Assembly: GCA_025558095.1 (NCBI GenBank)
Contig: JAIVFI010000009.1
Location: 372,001 to 436,000, forward strand
Reading direction: 5' to 3'
Source of the DNA: Hyaloraphidium curvatum
Taxonomy: Eukaryota; Monoblepharomycota; Hyaloraphidiomycetes; Hyaloraphidiales; Hyaloraphidiaceae
DNA: 64,000 nucleotides
The notes beneath the pieces are model-generated. The model was not told the origin of the DNA. It searched no databases and worked only from the letters and a program-made list of their open reading frames with translations. Positions 32,116-43,954 of this stretch are shown here, piece after piece; positions within the stretch are counted from its first letter, which is position 1, and each line of letters begins with the position of its first letter. A program made the position numbers and the translations under genes.

Positions 32116-34769
32116 ATGATTATCGACGACGCCGAGGTCGAACCCCTCAAGGGCTACCTCAAGGCGGAGCTCGAACCGATGTAAGTGGCCGCACGCTCTC
32201 CGCGGGCGCTCTCTGACCCGGTGGTCGCGCGTTTGTCGGGACACGTCGGCCCTCTCCCTGCGCCGGCACGCCTCCCGCAGATGCGATGCGGAACCGTCCG
32301 TGCTGGCGGAGTACGTCATTGCGTTGCTGAAGCATGACAAGTCGTTGGCGGACCTGAAGGAGCTGTGCCTGAGCCAGCTCGTGGATTTCCTGAAGGACCA
32401 GACCGCGCCCTTTGTCGATGCCCTCTTCGCGGCCGTCGCCTCCAAATCGTACTTGGCGGCCGCGCCCGCCGCGGCGCAGGGCGGTGCCCGCGACGCGGAG
32501 GCGTCTGCGCCGGAGCCCAAGTCGCGCCGTGGTTTCGAGTCGGACCACGAGGACGACGACGACGACCGCAACTTCAAGCACCGCCGCTCGCGGCCGGACG
32601 TGGCGATGGACGTCGGAGACGGTCCGGCGGCGGATGCGGGTGGCGGGAACGCCATCGAAACCTACGAGGGCGGGCACACGACCAACGGGTACCAGAAGCG
32701 CCGCCGGGACGACGCGTGGGACGATGGGCGGCCGTCGAAGGCGATGAGGGGAGGACCCCGCGGCGGCTTTGGGGGCCCCGGCATGCCACCCTTCGATCGG
32801 CGCAGGCCGGGGGACTGGGGAGGGCCGATGGGCCCTTACGATGGACCCCCTCCGTTCTACGGACGCGGCGGAGATCGCGGCTTCCGGGGCGGCAGAGGTT
32901 TCCGCGGCGGGCCGCCGGGCCCTATGCCCTACGGACCATCGGAGATACGTGGTCCGCCTGGACGGCGCGCGAGATGCTTCGACTACGACGGTACGGAACC
33001 GCCTCAGAAGCTGATCCCGGCCACACGCTTACCGTATCCTGAAACAGAGAAAGGATACTGTCTTCGAGGAGATCTGTGCCCCTACGATCACGGCGAGGAT
33101 AGGATCGTCTTGGAGCCGGGCGCGGGTGGCCCGGACATGATGCCTGGCCGCGGAATGCCGGGCGGTGAGCGCCGTGGGTCTCGTCCATGCTAGCCTTTCT
33201 CCCGCGAGGTCCTAACCTCTTGTTGGTTTCTTTAAGGCTCTGATGCGGTGTCGCTCACGACGCGCGATGGAGATACCGGTGGCCCTTCTCCCTCAAACTC
33301 TTGGGGAGGGCCCAAACCTGACGGGGATCAGGAAATGGCCGACGCCTCTGCGGATACCTTCTCATCTCCGCGGACGTCGTTGCGTGGTCGCGGTGGTTTC
33401 GGCGGCCGCGGGGGAAGGGGAAGCATGGGATCGCGGACTCCCGGGCAACCGAGGTCCAACACCACGCTCGTGATCGAAAAGATCCCGGACGAGTTTTGCT
33501 CCCTGGACAAGGTCAACGAGTTCTTCAAGAAGTTCGGGACCATCACGAACATCCAGGTCGAGAGGCACATGTCGAAAGCGACCGTGCAGTTCTCCAACCC
33601 GTACGAAGCCAAGCGAGCGTACAACTCCCCGGATGCCGTGTTTGGGAACCGCTTCGTCAAGGTCTACTACATGGCCTTGGAGCAGCCCGGCGCCGGACCG
33701 GCTGGGCCGACCCGGGTTCCGGGTGGACCGCCGGGCGCGGCTGCGTCTGTGGAAGCAACGCCGTCCGAGCCGCCCAAGCCTACTCTGACCCCAGAGGAGC
33801 AGAAGGCACGGGAGGCGAAGCTCAAGGAGATCCTCGAGCAGGAGGAGAAGGTCAAGAAGGAGCAATTGCAGGCCAAGATCCTTCTGGCCAAGCTCCAGGC
33901 CAAGGAAGCGCTGGCGGCAAAGGCGGCCGAGGGCTCGCCGAAATCCATCAAGGCTTTGCTGGAGGAGAAGGAGAAGGAGCGCCTCGACCGGGACTTGGAA
34001 ATGATGGCTGGCGGGGGCGAGCAGGAACCGCTGAAGGAGCTCCTGCAATCGAAGGTCGCGGAACTCCAGGCTGAAGTGGGTTTGCCGGAGCTCTTTTCGG
34101 AAGCCATGTCCTAACTCTGTTGCAGGCGAAAGCCCTCGGCGTAACCCCGGCTTCCTCCACACCGCAGTTTGGTCGCGGAGGATTCTCGTCGCGCCCTTCT
34201 AGAGGATCCTCGAGGGGCGCATGGCGCGGGCGGGGCCGCGGAGCCATTGCCAACACCTTGGCATCCATGCGGCTCGACCTGCGGCCGCGGAAGCTTCTCG
34301 TGACGGGCTTCACTCCGACATCACGTGTTGGGCTGCGGCCCCATTTCGAGGTCAACCGAATGGCGTTAGCACAGGTCTCGAGTTACTAACCGTCCCGACC
34401 CCCAGACCTTCGGCACGGTGGAATCCGTCGTTTTCAGTGACGACAACTTGGCAGCCATCGTGGAGTTCAAGACCCGGCAGGAAGCCGAGATGGTGGGTCT
34501 TCCGACTGCCGTGCGGCTGAGCTCGTCTCTGATCTTTTGGGAAGGCTTTCGCAAAGGCCGCGAAAATGGCGGACGAGGAGCAGAAGCTTTCATTCGCCTG
34601 GCACACCGAGAACGCCAGCTCCGGAATGAAGGCGGATGAAGCCTCCCCCGGTGGGGATGGCTCCATGCGGGAGGATGATGGAGGGGACATGCAGATCGTA
34701 TCTTCGGACGGCGTGGACCTGTACGATGAGGAGGAGGACGATCCGGACCGGAGGTGGCGGCGCGGTTGA
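32116..34769 (+). CDS. RBM26/RBM27-like RNA-binding protein (PWI-like, CCCH zinc finger, two RRMs)
   Basis: Exon 1 (32116-32180) joins across a 100-nt intron to give [20 protein letters not shown], the PWI-like N-terminal domain of RBM26/27. An acidic linker and an RGG/Gly-rich stretch ([16 protein letters not shown]) follow. A single CCCH finger reads RCFDYD...[15 protein letters not shown], interrupted by an intron. RRM1 is [20 protein letters not shown], then [12 protein letters not shown] Glu/Lys coiled coil ([20 protein letters not shown]) precedes an RGG patch and RRM2 ([33 protein letters not shown]). The C-terminus is acidic. In humans RBM26/27 act in nuclear RNA surveillance with MTR4-exosome adaptors; S. 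pombe has a related protein, Rmn1. The stop lies 5 bp from that of convergent PAN3. Confidence 0.88.
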
Positions 34770-34774
34770 GGGCA

Positions 34775-36973
34775 TCACGAATTCCCAATCAACTGTGATA
34801 CAGCCTCGTCCAGAGCGTGCTTCAGCTCTTTGTAACTGACTATAAGGCATGCCGATTCGTCTCTGCTCATCAGCATTACTTTCTCGTCGACGCCGACGTC
34901 CAGCTAAGGGGGTGCTGAGCCATCTCCTGTGAGGTCCGGTCGTGCGGCCCACCTTGTTGAGACACGTCACGACGTGAGCCATATCCACAACAGGCTTCCC
35001 GTTCTCGTCCACTTGATGGAACACATAGTCCCGAAAGAGCTTTAGCAGGTAGCGATCACCCGTCTCGGACCACTTCGGGTCCATGCCGAACCTGTTGGCA
35101 GAAAAGAGCTCGGTTCGCCTGGCCACGGCGCTTGCGTTGGTTTCATCACTCACTCTGGCCGTTCGTTGATGAAGCCGAGCTTCATCATGAGCCGACATAA
35201 CCGCCCGTTTTCTAGTTCCTTGGTGAGCTCCGCCTCCAGGAAGTCGTTGTAACTGCAGAATCGTTTCAAGACATGTCGAGATTGAATCAAGGCCACCTTA
35301 CTAATGCGCTCCGTTGATCTCATTCAACAGGCGAGGACCCATGATCGCAATAACATCGTCGATGCTTTTAGTCGGGCTGGGTTTGCTAAGCAGGTACTGT
35401 ATCAAGCGCCGCAGGTCAGCCGATCCAGAGCGGAAGATGAAATCGATCGACTGTGGCAAGTTGTGCAGGGCGGCAAGCGTCCCGCAAGCCAGGGCAACGA
35501 TCAGCTGGCCGAAGTTGATCAGATCCTCTTGCTACATTGCGGAGGCGCGTGAATTAGCGCTTGATAGAGGCCCAGACGACTGCGATGCCGGACCTGGAAC
35601 TGCTGAACGTTCTTTCCGCCGTCGTACGAAAGCAGATCGAGCAACCCGCAGGAGCTAAATCGGACGCGATTCCGGCCCGTCAAGATGATCTTGGATGGTT
35701 CCACTGTCCGGCAAGCAAGGCCGGAGGAGTGTATCGCCTTCAAGGCAGAGGCAATCTGGCTGATGTAGGACCAGAGCACCCTCTCAGGCACGATGTCCGG
35801 TGGTCGCCCATTTGCGGGCGCGAAATGCCGGGAGGCCATGGTGACGGACAGTGGGTGGAAATCATAGATGAAAACAATGGCTGAATGGGATGGAGCTGGG
35901 TCAGAACGCCTCCGGCGCGTGCAATCGACCGGATGGCCCACAGTTGTCGCCGAAAGCCTTGGTCGTGAAGGCCTCCCGCAAAGAAACGACGTTGGCGTGC
36001 CGCAGCCTTCGCCAAGGTTCCACCGTCGTTATTGCCAGCTCGTTAGTGAGCTTGAACCCCTCGACGCGCTTCATCGTGTACTGGTTCCCGTCCTGGGAGC
36101 TCGTGACACGATAGGTGGCTGTCGGGAAGCCAAAAACGCCGGCCGATTTGGTGGATGGGTCATCCAAGGGACTCAGAGAGTGGTAGACGTTCACTTCCTC
36201 GGGAAGCGACACCGCTTGGGCTTGGGAGCCGGGATGGTCAGCCAGGGAAGGCTCCGCGGGACGGCAGGGCTCACCATAGGGATCGGGCGGGCGCAAGGTC
36301 GCCTCGACACGCTTTAAAAGCTCTTCACGAAGGTCATCGGCCATGAAGAAGGTTTGCATTGCCCGCTGCTGTGGGTTGGCGGCGGAAATGTAGGGGAGAG
36401 GTGGCGCGTAGAGATGATACAGCAAGGGCTGCGCGGGGGTCACGGCAATGTTCAAATGCTGCGGGTAGTAGTACGAGGAGTCCATGGCGGTCCCGTAGTA
36501 CTGGTCGGATTCCTCCCCAGCCCCGACCTGGCTCTTGGTGAGACGACAGACAGCGGAGACTCCGACAAGCTCACCTGGGAAGCCCCTCCCAGGTTGCCCA
36601 GCGCGTGCGGAGCGGCAGCATAGTCTTCGACGCCGCTCCCGGATATTGCAGCCTTGTACCAAGAGTCGGAGGCGTCACTCCCAGAGTTCACGCCCAGGGC
36701 GGCCACGGAGTCGTGCCCGGCGCCGCCCACAGCTTGCGCGTAAAGATTAACCACGGCAGACGAGGACGTCGTCGGAAAATAGCCCTCGGGCACCACGGCG
36801 TCGAAGTCGTCCTCCCCTGGTTCGGTCGCTCGATCGTCACCACGATTGGTCTCCCATTCGACCCGAAACGCGTACTGACCGCCATCCGCAGCGAATGGGG
36901 CCTGCTGAGCGCCCACAGTCCCGCCCGGAACGAATTCGGGCGCGTTTAGAAGGTGGTCCTCCATGCTCGCCAT
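34775..36973 (-). CDS. PAN3: PAN2-PAN3 deadenylase regulatory subunit Pan3
   Basis: The N-terminus [18 protein letters not shown] contains a PAM2-like motif (NAPEFVP) for binding poly(A)-binding protein. No N-terminal CCCH finger is seen. After a low-complexity region come [52 protein letters not shown] and [20 protein letters not shown], the start of the pseudokinase. Then follow [53 protein letters not shown] and the C-terminal knob [40 protein letters not shown]. Pan3 dimers recruit the PAN2 nuclease to poly(A)-bound mRNAs. Several introns are present. The first in-frame ATG (36973) was chosen; a second lies three codons on. Confidence 0.92.
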
Positions 36974-37198
36974 CCCGCGGACTCCAGAGCGGGTCGTAGG
37001 CACGTCGATACGCGTATGCCGACGGCCGATGCAGTTCGCAGCGACCCGGAGAGCTCAAGGACTCCCTAGGAAGCCATGACAAGAAGACACAAGTGCTCAC
37101 ACACAAGAGGGTTCGGGGAGCAGATGGGACGCTGACAGGGGCCGGACAAGTGATGGCACGCCCCCCCCCAGGGGCACGCCCACAGGACGCCTCTATCG

Positions 37199-38715
37199 CT
37201 ATTGGCTTCCGTCCTCCTCCATTTCCTCGTCATCCGAGGGAAATGTCTGCAAAAGCAGGGAATCGTCCGCATTGTCGTCAATCGGAATCGTCCGGCTGTT
37301 CGGCACGTGTCCGATCGCTTCATCCCGCGAGGCCGAACGGCGCTGCGGATGGGAACCGTTCGCCGGCTTGTCAAGCAGCGGATTGTGCGAGGCGGCCTGT
37401 TGGTGGTAGCGCGATGTGTTTAGCAGGAACACGCCGACAAAGATGGTGATGAACCCGCAGAACACGGAAATGACCTGAAAAGGCGGTGAGCTCCGCGCAC
37501 CATGCCGCCGCGACGCGGCTCCTTCTCACCTGCACGGTCGTTGCGTCGTTGAATCCTTGGAAAAGGATGACCGAAGCGACGATCGTTGCAGTAGTGAAGA
37601 GGACATAGTACACCGGGGTGACGCTGCGAAGATGCGCGCGTGAGCCACGGCACAGACAACCTCCAGCCACGAAAGAATCACATGTTGGTGGAGAATATGT
37701 CGAGGGCTTTGTTGAAGTAGTTCATCTGCGTGACGACGGCGACGCCGACGACGATCGCAAACACGTAGGTCGAGGGGTAAAGGAGTTGGTTGTTGCCGGC
37801 AAAGGTGAGCTTTAGGGCGATGCCGAAGCCCTTAGATGCCATGACGGTGATGGACCCCACGAGCGAGCAGATGGAGATGTACACCAGCATGTTTTTCTTG
37901 CCGTAGATCGGCGCAACCTTGTATATGAGCACGAGCGTGGACGTGACGACGAGAATGCAATAGACCAGGAAGGCTGTGGGGTCATTGAGCGACGGCGGAT
38001 GGGTACGAACCGAAGGTCTGCGGGCCCTCACCTGGTTGCACCGCGTACTGCAGGATCTCGTCCACCGAGTTCACCACCTTCTCCTCCGGAGCGTGCAGGA
38101 TGATGATGATGGAGCCGATGATACACAGCGCGCAGCCGATCACGCCCTCGCTGCCCATTTTCTCCCCGAGGAATATGGAGGCCAGGATAGCCCCGAAGAT
38201 GACGGACAATGCCCCTGCGTGGGCGCGGGCGCCTCAGTTTCCGCCATCACGGCAGGTCAGAACACGGAACTGTACCTAAAGGAGTCACAAGGATGGCAGG
38301 GGCAAAGGAATAGGCTGGAACAGGAGACAGGAGGGCCGCAGAATGAGGCGCAGGAAACGGAAGGGCAGGACCACCACGCACCCGCAAAATTGGCAATTTC
38401 GCCGACCACCATGGTTGCCATGCCCATCCACCACAGCGCGTTCGTGAGGTATCCGTGAGTGTCGGCAACGGAGGCGCCGGGGGCGTGGCCGCTGTTCTTT
38501 GACGCGTCTATGAGGCCCTTCTTGGTGATGATGAACGATGTGCCGATCATGATGGACGAGCTCATTGCCAGAATGAGCCCGATCCATTTGTCGTCCAGGT
38601 GCTGCGCACTGTAGTCCCCGGAGAGGGCCGCCAATGGCACCGGTACCGGCTCGTGCGGCGAGCCGGACAGAGCGGCGGACGGCGGTCCGCCGACCAGGGA
38701 CGCTGAGGTGTCCAT
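37199..38715 (-). CDS. NIPA-family magnesium transporter
   Basis: After a Ser/Pro-rich N-terminus of about 40 residues, DDKWIGLILAMSSSIMIGTS and FIITKKGLIDA open the multi-pass domain. It continues through YLTNALWWMGMATMVVGEIA, AYSFAPAILVTPLG, ALSVIFGAILASIFLGEKMG, GCALCIIGSIIIILHAPEEK, VAPIYGKKNMLVYISICSLV, YVFAIVVGVAVVTQMNYFNK and VTPVYYVLFTTATIVASVIL. The order and the AFAPA/TPLGALSV and HAPEE signatures define the NIPA (DUF803) family in the drug/metabolite transporter superfamily, with about nine membrane helices. Human NIPA proteins transport Mg2+. The C-terminal tail is hydrophilic and acidic. Four or five introns are present; the region 38225-38400 is the least certain. Confidence 0.9.
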
Positions 38716-39184
38716 CCTGCAGCCAGATGTGAGGAGTGGGAGAAGAGAGGGAAGACGGAGGGTGCCGGGGAGCGGTAGAAAGTGTTCGGAGGGGAGAAGT
38801 CCAGTGTCCAGGTCCGGCTAGTCCAAGACCAGAGCGAGACTCGGCCGGCCGGTCCGGGGGAACGCTTTCAAACACACGCAGTATAGCGAAGGGCACGCCC
38901 GCGGCGGCTTCCCGGCGACATGGGCGGCAGGGGCCTTGTTTCCAGCAGGGCCGAAACACCGGCGGGGGGGGAGCGGCGGCGGCACCGGGCAGCCCTGGCT
39001 TGCTCAGGGCATAAACAGCCGCGATGCCGTCACCGCCGGCCACCCGGCGGCATGCCGGCGCCGATCGGGTGAGTGCGGGTTGTGGGCCTGCCCGCGACTC
39101 GTCCGCCGACCGCCGCCGCCACGCACAGCGCACATACCGTCCTCCTCCCCCGCCAAATCGCGCGGCACGGTCGCCGTCGTCGAA
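38716..39184. promoter_or_regulatory. Divergent intergenic region between NIPA and GDT1 genes
   Basis: These 469 bp are very GC-rich with G runs (for example at about 38961-38978). The promoters and leaders of both genes must lie here. No other gene is supported. Confidence 0.35.
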
Positions 39185-40182
39185 ATGGCGTCCGCCCCTG
39201 TCGATGAGCGGGACGCGTTTGGGTCATTTTCTTCGTCGTTCCTCGTCATCCTCGTCTCCGAGAGTGGGAGCTCCTTGCCGCCCCCGCTGCGCGTCTGACG
39301 CCCCCGGCAGTCGGCGATAAGACGTTCCTAATCAATGCCATCATGGCAATGCGCCATCCCCGCGCCGTCGTCTTTGCCGGCGCCATGGGCGCCCTCGCTG
39401 TCATGTCGGTGCTCTCGTCCGCGCTTGGCTACACGCTGCCGGCCCTGCTCTCGCGGAACGTGACCCAGTGGCTGGCGGCCGGGCTATTCCTCGTGTTCGG
39501 GGCCAAGATGGTGAAGGAGGCCCAGGCCATGTCGGGGGACGAGGTGCAGCACGAGATGGAGGAGGTCACGCAGCAGATTCTGGACGAGGAGGAGGCTGAG
39601 AAAGCGGACAAGCTGGGTTCGTCCTTGGCGTGGCATCGATCGGGTCGTCCGCGAGCCTCACGTTTCCCGGATCGGCATGCCGCAACTGCCCTTCAGAATC
39701 CGGTGGAGGCGCACCACCTTCCGGTCGGACGCTGCGAGACCTCGGCCCCGCGATCCGGAATCTGCTCCAGTACATGCTGAGCCCGACGTTCGTGCAGACC
39801 TTCATCCTCACCTTTATCGCGGAATGGGGCGATCGGTCGGTGTCGTTGCGGCAGGCGGCAAAGAAAATGCTGACGCGACACGCACCCGATCGCAGGAGCC
39901 AGATATCGACCATCGTCCTTGCGGCCGCAAAGAACCCTTACTGGGTCACGGTGGGCGCGATCGCCGGCCACGCAATATGCACCGGAGGCGCCGTGCTCGG
40001 CGGCAAAATGATCGCGTCGCGGATATCGGTGAAGACAGGTGGGCCCGCCGTGGCATATCCGCGCATGCTTTGGCCGACCTGACCATTTCATTCCAGTCAC
40101 CTTCGTGGGAGCTGCTCTCTTCATCGCATTTGGACTCTTCACAGTGGCAGAGCGCCTGGAGCTCTTTGGATTGTCTAGCTGA
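39185..40182 (+). CDS. GDT1: Golgi Mn2+/Ca2+ transporter of the UPF0016 family (Gdt1/TMEM165)
   Basis: Exon 1 (39185-39263) joins across a 47-nt intron to give SSFLVILVSEIGDKTFLINA, whose E-x-G-D-K-T is the first family motif; its Ile codon is split. AIMAMRHPRAVVFAGAMGAL and LSRNVTQWLAAGLFLVFGAK follow, then an acidic loop (DEVQHEMEEVTQQILDEEEA). The second half is MLSPTFVQTFILTFIAEWGD with E-x-G-D-R-S, ISTIVLAAAKNPYWVTVGAI, AGHAICTGGAVLGGKMIASR and a final helix ending LELFGLSS. Both catalytic acidic motifs are intact. Yeast Gdt1 supplies Mn2+ for Golgi glycosylation. No cleavable signal peptide is obvious with this start; exon joins at 39620-39720 and 39840-39905 are approximate. Confidence 0.92.
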
Positions 40183-40352
40183 CATGGGCATGATTGAGAT
40201 GTGGAGAGGACATGTATCATGGACCTGGCCGATAGAGAGAGGAGGACAAACGTGCAACGGCGGTTCGGCGGAGAGAAACGGGCAGACGTACCCCACCCAT
40301 CACTTGCCCTGGGAACGCCGGACGCGCTCCTATCGTCCGCCGCGCCGCAACG

Positions 40353-43300
40353 ATGGCGACGATTGGGGAACTGCTGCTCGCGACGCTCTCGCCGGGTGGG
40401 TGCCCCGGAGCGGTCTCCGGGCGGGCGGATCCGTGCCGCCGTCCCGCGCCGGACGACCGCTGACGCGCCCGCCGCAGATGCCGCGCTCCGCGATGGCGCA
40501 ACGAAGCAGCTCGAGGCCGCCGAGGCGGAGAACTTCGTGAGTCCGCAGCATCGCCCGCGTCGCGCGCACCGCGTCCGGCAGAGGCCAACGGCTCGCTCGC
40601 AGGCCGCATACGTGCTCGCCCTGTCGCAGGAGATCGCCAACGAGGCCGTGGACGTCAACATTCGCGTGTCGGCGGGGCTGGCGCTGAAGAACACGCTGTC
40701 TGCGCGGGACCAGGCGAAGAAGGACGCGCAGGCCCAGCGCTGGATCGCGCTCGACGGCAACACGAAGGCCCAGCTCAAGGCCGCCCTGCTCATGGCTCTG
40801 GCGTCGCCGCAGATCCGCGCTGGGTCCGTGTCGGCGCAGGTCATCGCGAGCGTTGCCGCGCTGGAGATCCCGCGGGGAGAGTGGGCGGAACTCATCTCGA
40901 TCCTGCTCAACAACGTCACCACGGACCAGCCGAATCTGAAGCTGGCATCGCTCCAGACCATCGGTTACATTTGCGAATCGATCGTGGGGTTTCACTCGGC
41001 TGCACCGGTGTATCGTCTCCAACCTCCCGTCGCTCCCTTGACCAGGAACCGGAGCTTCTGGCGCAGCAGTCGAACCAGATCCTCACCGCCGTCGTGCAGG
41101 GTGCCAGAAAAGAGGAGCCCAACGACCATGTGCGGCTTGCCGCGCTCCAAGCCTTGTACAACTCGCTGGAGTTCATCAAGGACAACTTCGACCGCGAGGT
41201 GGGAGCTGGAGCGTGCAAGCCCCTTCCCGAGCTGGTGCTGACTCTGTTTTGGTCAGGGCGAACGCAACTACATCATGCAGGTCGTGTGTGAGGCCACGCA
41301 GAGCTCGGATGTGAACGTGCAGATCAGCGCTTTCGAGAACCTGGTCCGGATCATGCAGCTCTACTATGACAAGATGCAGTTCTATATGGAGAAGGCGCTC
41401 TTTGGGGTCGGTGCGGCTTGCGAACGGCTCTGAGCGAAGCTGATGGTTGCCCCTTTCAGCTGACCATCTTGGGCATGAAGCACGAGAACGAGAAGGTCGC
41501 GCTCCAGGCCGTGGAGTTCTGGTCCACCGTGTGCGATGTGGAGCTCGATCTGTCGGCCGAGGAGGAGTTTGATGACAATCCCGAGACGGCGTCGCACAAC
41601 TTTGCCCTGCAGGCCGTGCCGGAACTGGTCCCGGTGCTCCTGTTCCTGCTGACAAAGAAGGAGGAGGACGAGGACGAGGACGAATGGAACCTGTCGATGG
41701 CGGCGGCGACGTGTCTTTCCTTGCTGGCAAACTGCGTCAGGGATCCCATCGTCGCTCCCGTGACGCCCTTCGTGTCGGCGCATATCCGGTCGCCCGACTG
41801 GCGGTACCGCGAAGCTGCCGTCATGGCGTTCGGTGGGTAACGGTCGACGATCGCACTTTGGTTTTGCTCATCTTGCTCTTCCAGGATCCATTCTCGAAGG
41901 GCCCGACCCCACGAACCTGCTGAAACCCCTTGTGGAGCAGGCTCTGCCCCTTCTTCTGGAGCTCATGCGGGATCCTGTTCTGTCTGTGAAGGACACCACC
42001 TCGTGGACTCTCGGCAGGATATGCGATGTGGTTCCCGAACCTCTCAAGTCGCCCGACACCCTGCACGTGGTCATTTCTGCGATCGTGAATGGGCTCGCGG
42101 AGTCACCGCGTGTGGCTTCGAACTGCTGCTGGGTTGGTGACTCTGGCAAACCATTGCGGCGCTCGCTTTGCTCACGGCCATTCCTGCCGCCGACAGTGCC
42201 TGATAAGTCTCTCGGAGCATCTTGCCGCGGACGACGACAACGCTGCGACGTACAAATTGTCTCCTTTCTTTGACGGGATCATCACTGCCCTCATGCAAAG
42301 CACGGAGCGGCCGGGTGCCGAGGTCAATTTCCGCGCCACGGCTCACGAAGCCATCTCCATGATGGTTAGCAACTGCGCAAGGGTGAGCTACGGCGGAGAA
42401 CTGTGTGCCGTTCACGGATTGAAATGTCTCGACAGGACTGCTATGCCACTGTCGACAAACTGCTCGATGCCGTCATGCAGCGCCTGGACGCGAGCGTGGC
42501 GCTGCAGTCGCAAATCGTGAACGCGGATGATAGGAACGCGTACTACGAGATGCAGGCGAACCTCTGCTCCGTGATGACGGTAGGGGGCAGAACCTCCCGC
42601 GCTGGCGAACCCGCGCATGACCACCGACCGCAGAGCTGCATCCGTCGCTTGAAGAGCAACGTCGCCATGAAGGCCGACATGATCATGGCGGTCCTTCTCA
42701 AGGTCATGGAGGCGGCAGCCAAAAGCTCCACGGTGCTGGAGGACGCTTTTCTGACGGTCGGCGCAGTCACGGCTGCCGTGGAGGCCGATTTCGTTCGCTA
42801 CATGGACCGTTTCACGCCAATTCTGTACCAAGCCCTGTCCAACCACGAGGAGCACCAGGTGACGTCCACCCTGTTTGCGGGGTCGAGTGTTGACTCACGG
42901 AGCGCCCTGTAGATGTGCGGAATAGCCGTCGGGATCGTCGGTGACATCTGCCGCGCCTTGAACGACAGCGTGCAGCCGTACTGCGATCCCTTCATGAACC
43001 TCCTTTTGCAGAACTTGCAGGTGCGTTCCGTGGCCGTTGCTAGAAGATGCCGGACCGATCGTTCTCCCGCGCGACCAGAGCCCCGTGCTCCACCGCAACG
43101 TCAAGCCCGCCATCCTCTCGTGCTTCGGCGACATTGCTCTCGCGATCGGGGGAAAGTTTGAACCCTACCTGGAGTTCGTCATGATTGTGCTGGCGCAAGC
43201 GACGCAGCTCCGGGGTCCCAAAAACAACTACGACATGATTGACTACGTGAACCAGCTGCGCGAGGGCATTTTCGAGGCCTACGTTGGCATCACGCAGGGC

Positions 43301-43760
43301 TTGAAGAGCGGAGGCAAAGGTTGGTCTGGTTGTGCCAGTGCCTTGACTTTTGCTTACTGTTGCTGTCATCCTCTGTCAGCATACCTTCTTACGCCGCACA
43401 TTCCGCACATTTTCCAGTTTTTGGAGGCCGTCTACGAGGAAGACGACAGACCAGACGCTCTGTCGCGGGCAATGATCGGGCTTCTGGGGTGGGCTGCGAC
43501 GGGAGCATCCTGCCGCACCCGTGTTCATCGATTTCCGCCGCAGGGACTTGGCGGAGTCGTTCACGCACGGCGAGCTGAAGCCTTACTTCCAGGCGCCGTG
43601 GATAGAGCAGCTGATAAAGCAAGGGAAGGGCGCAAGAGGAGCGAACGCGTCCATTCGGGAGGTGGGATCCCGCCGCGCACAGCCATCTGCTGGTGCTGAA
43701 GAGTCCTCGCAGGTTGCACGATGGAGTGCAAGTGTGATCGCCAAGCACATGAAGAGCTGA
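40353..43760 (+). CDS. KAP95: Importin-beta (karyopherin beta-1)
   Basis: Exon 1 (40353-40395) encodes [14 protein letters not shown] and joins [20 protein letters not shown] after an 82-nt intron. HEAT repeats then run the full length: [96 protein letters not shown]-type repeat 8 with its acidic loop (EEDEDEDEW), [39 protein letters not shown] and [20 protein letters not shown]. The acidic loop in repeat 8 is the Ran-dependent release element of importin-beta. The protein carries importin-alpha and cargo through the nuclear pore. About a dozen short introns are present. The last exon joins end ...IAKHMKS; the segment 43480-43700 is approximate. Confidence 0.94.
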
Positions 43761-43954
43761 AGGGCGACTGTTTGGGATACCATTCTGCCTCCTGGCACAC
43801 GCTACCCCCCCCTCCTTGCAGACTCCTCTCTCATCCCCTCATCCCCTGGCATAAAAGGGCATCCTGTACTGCACCACTCCCTCCCTTGTATACCCCGATT
43901 AAGCGCGAATGGCCAGCGTAATCTATCAAGACCCGCGTACATGGCCCGGTCCAA

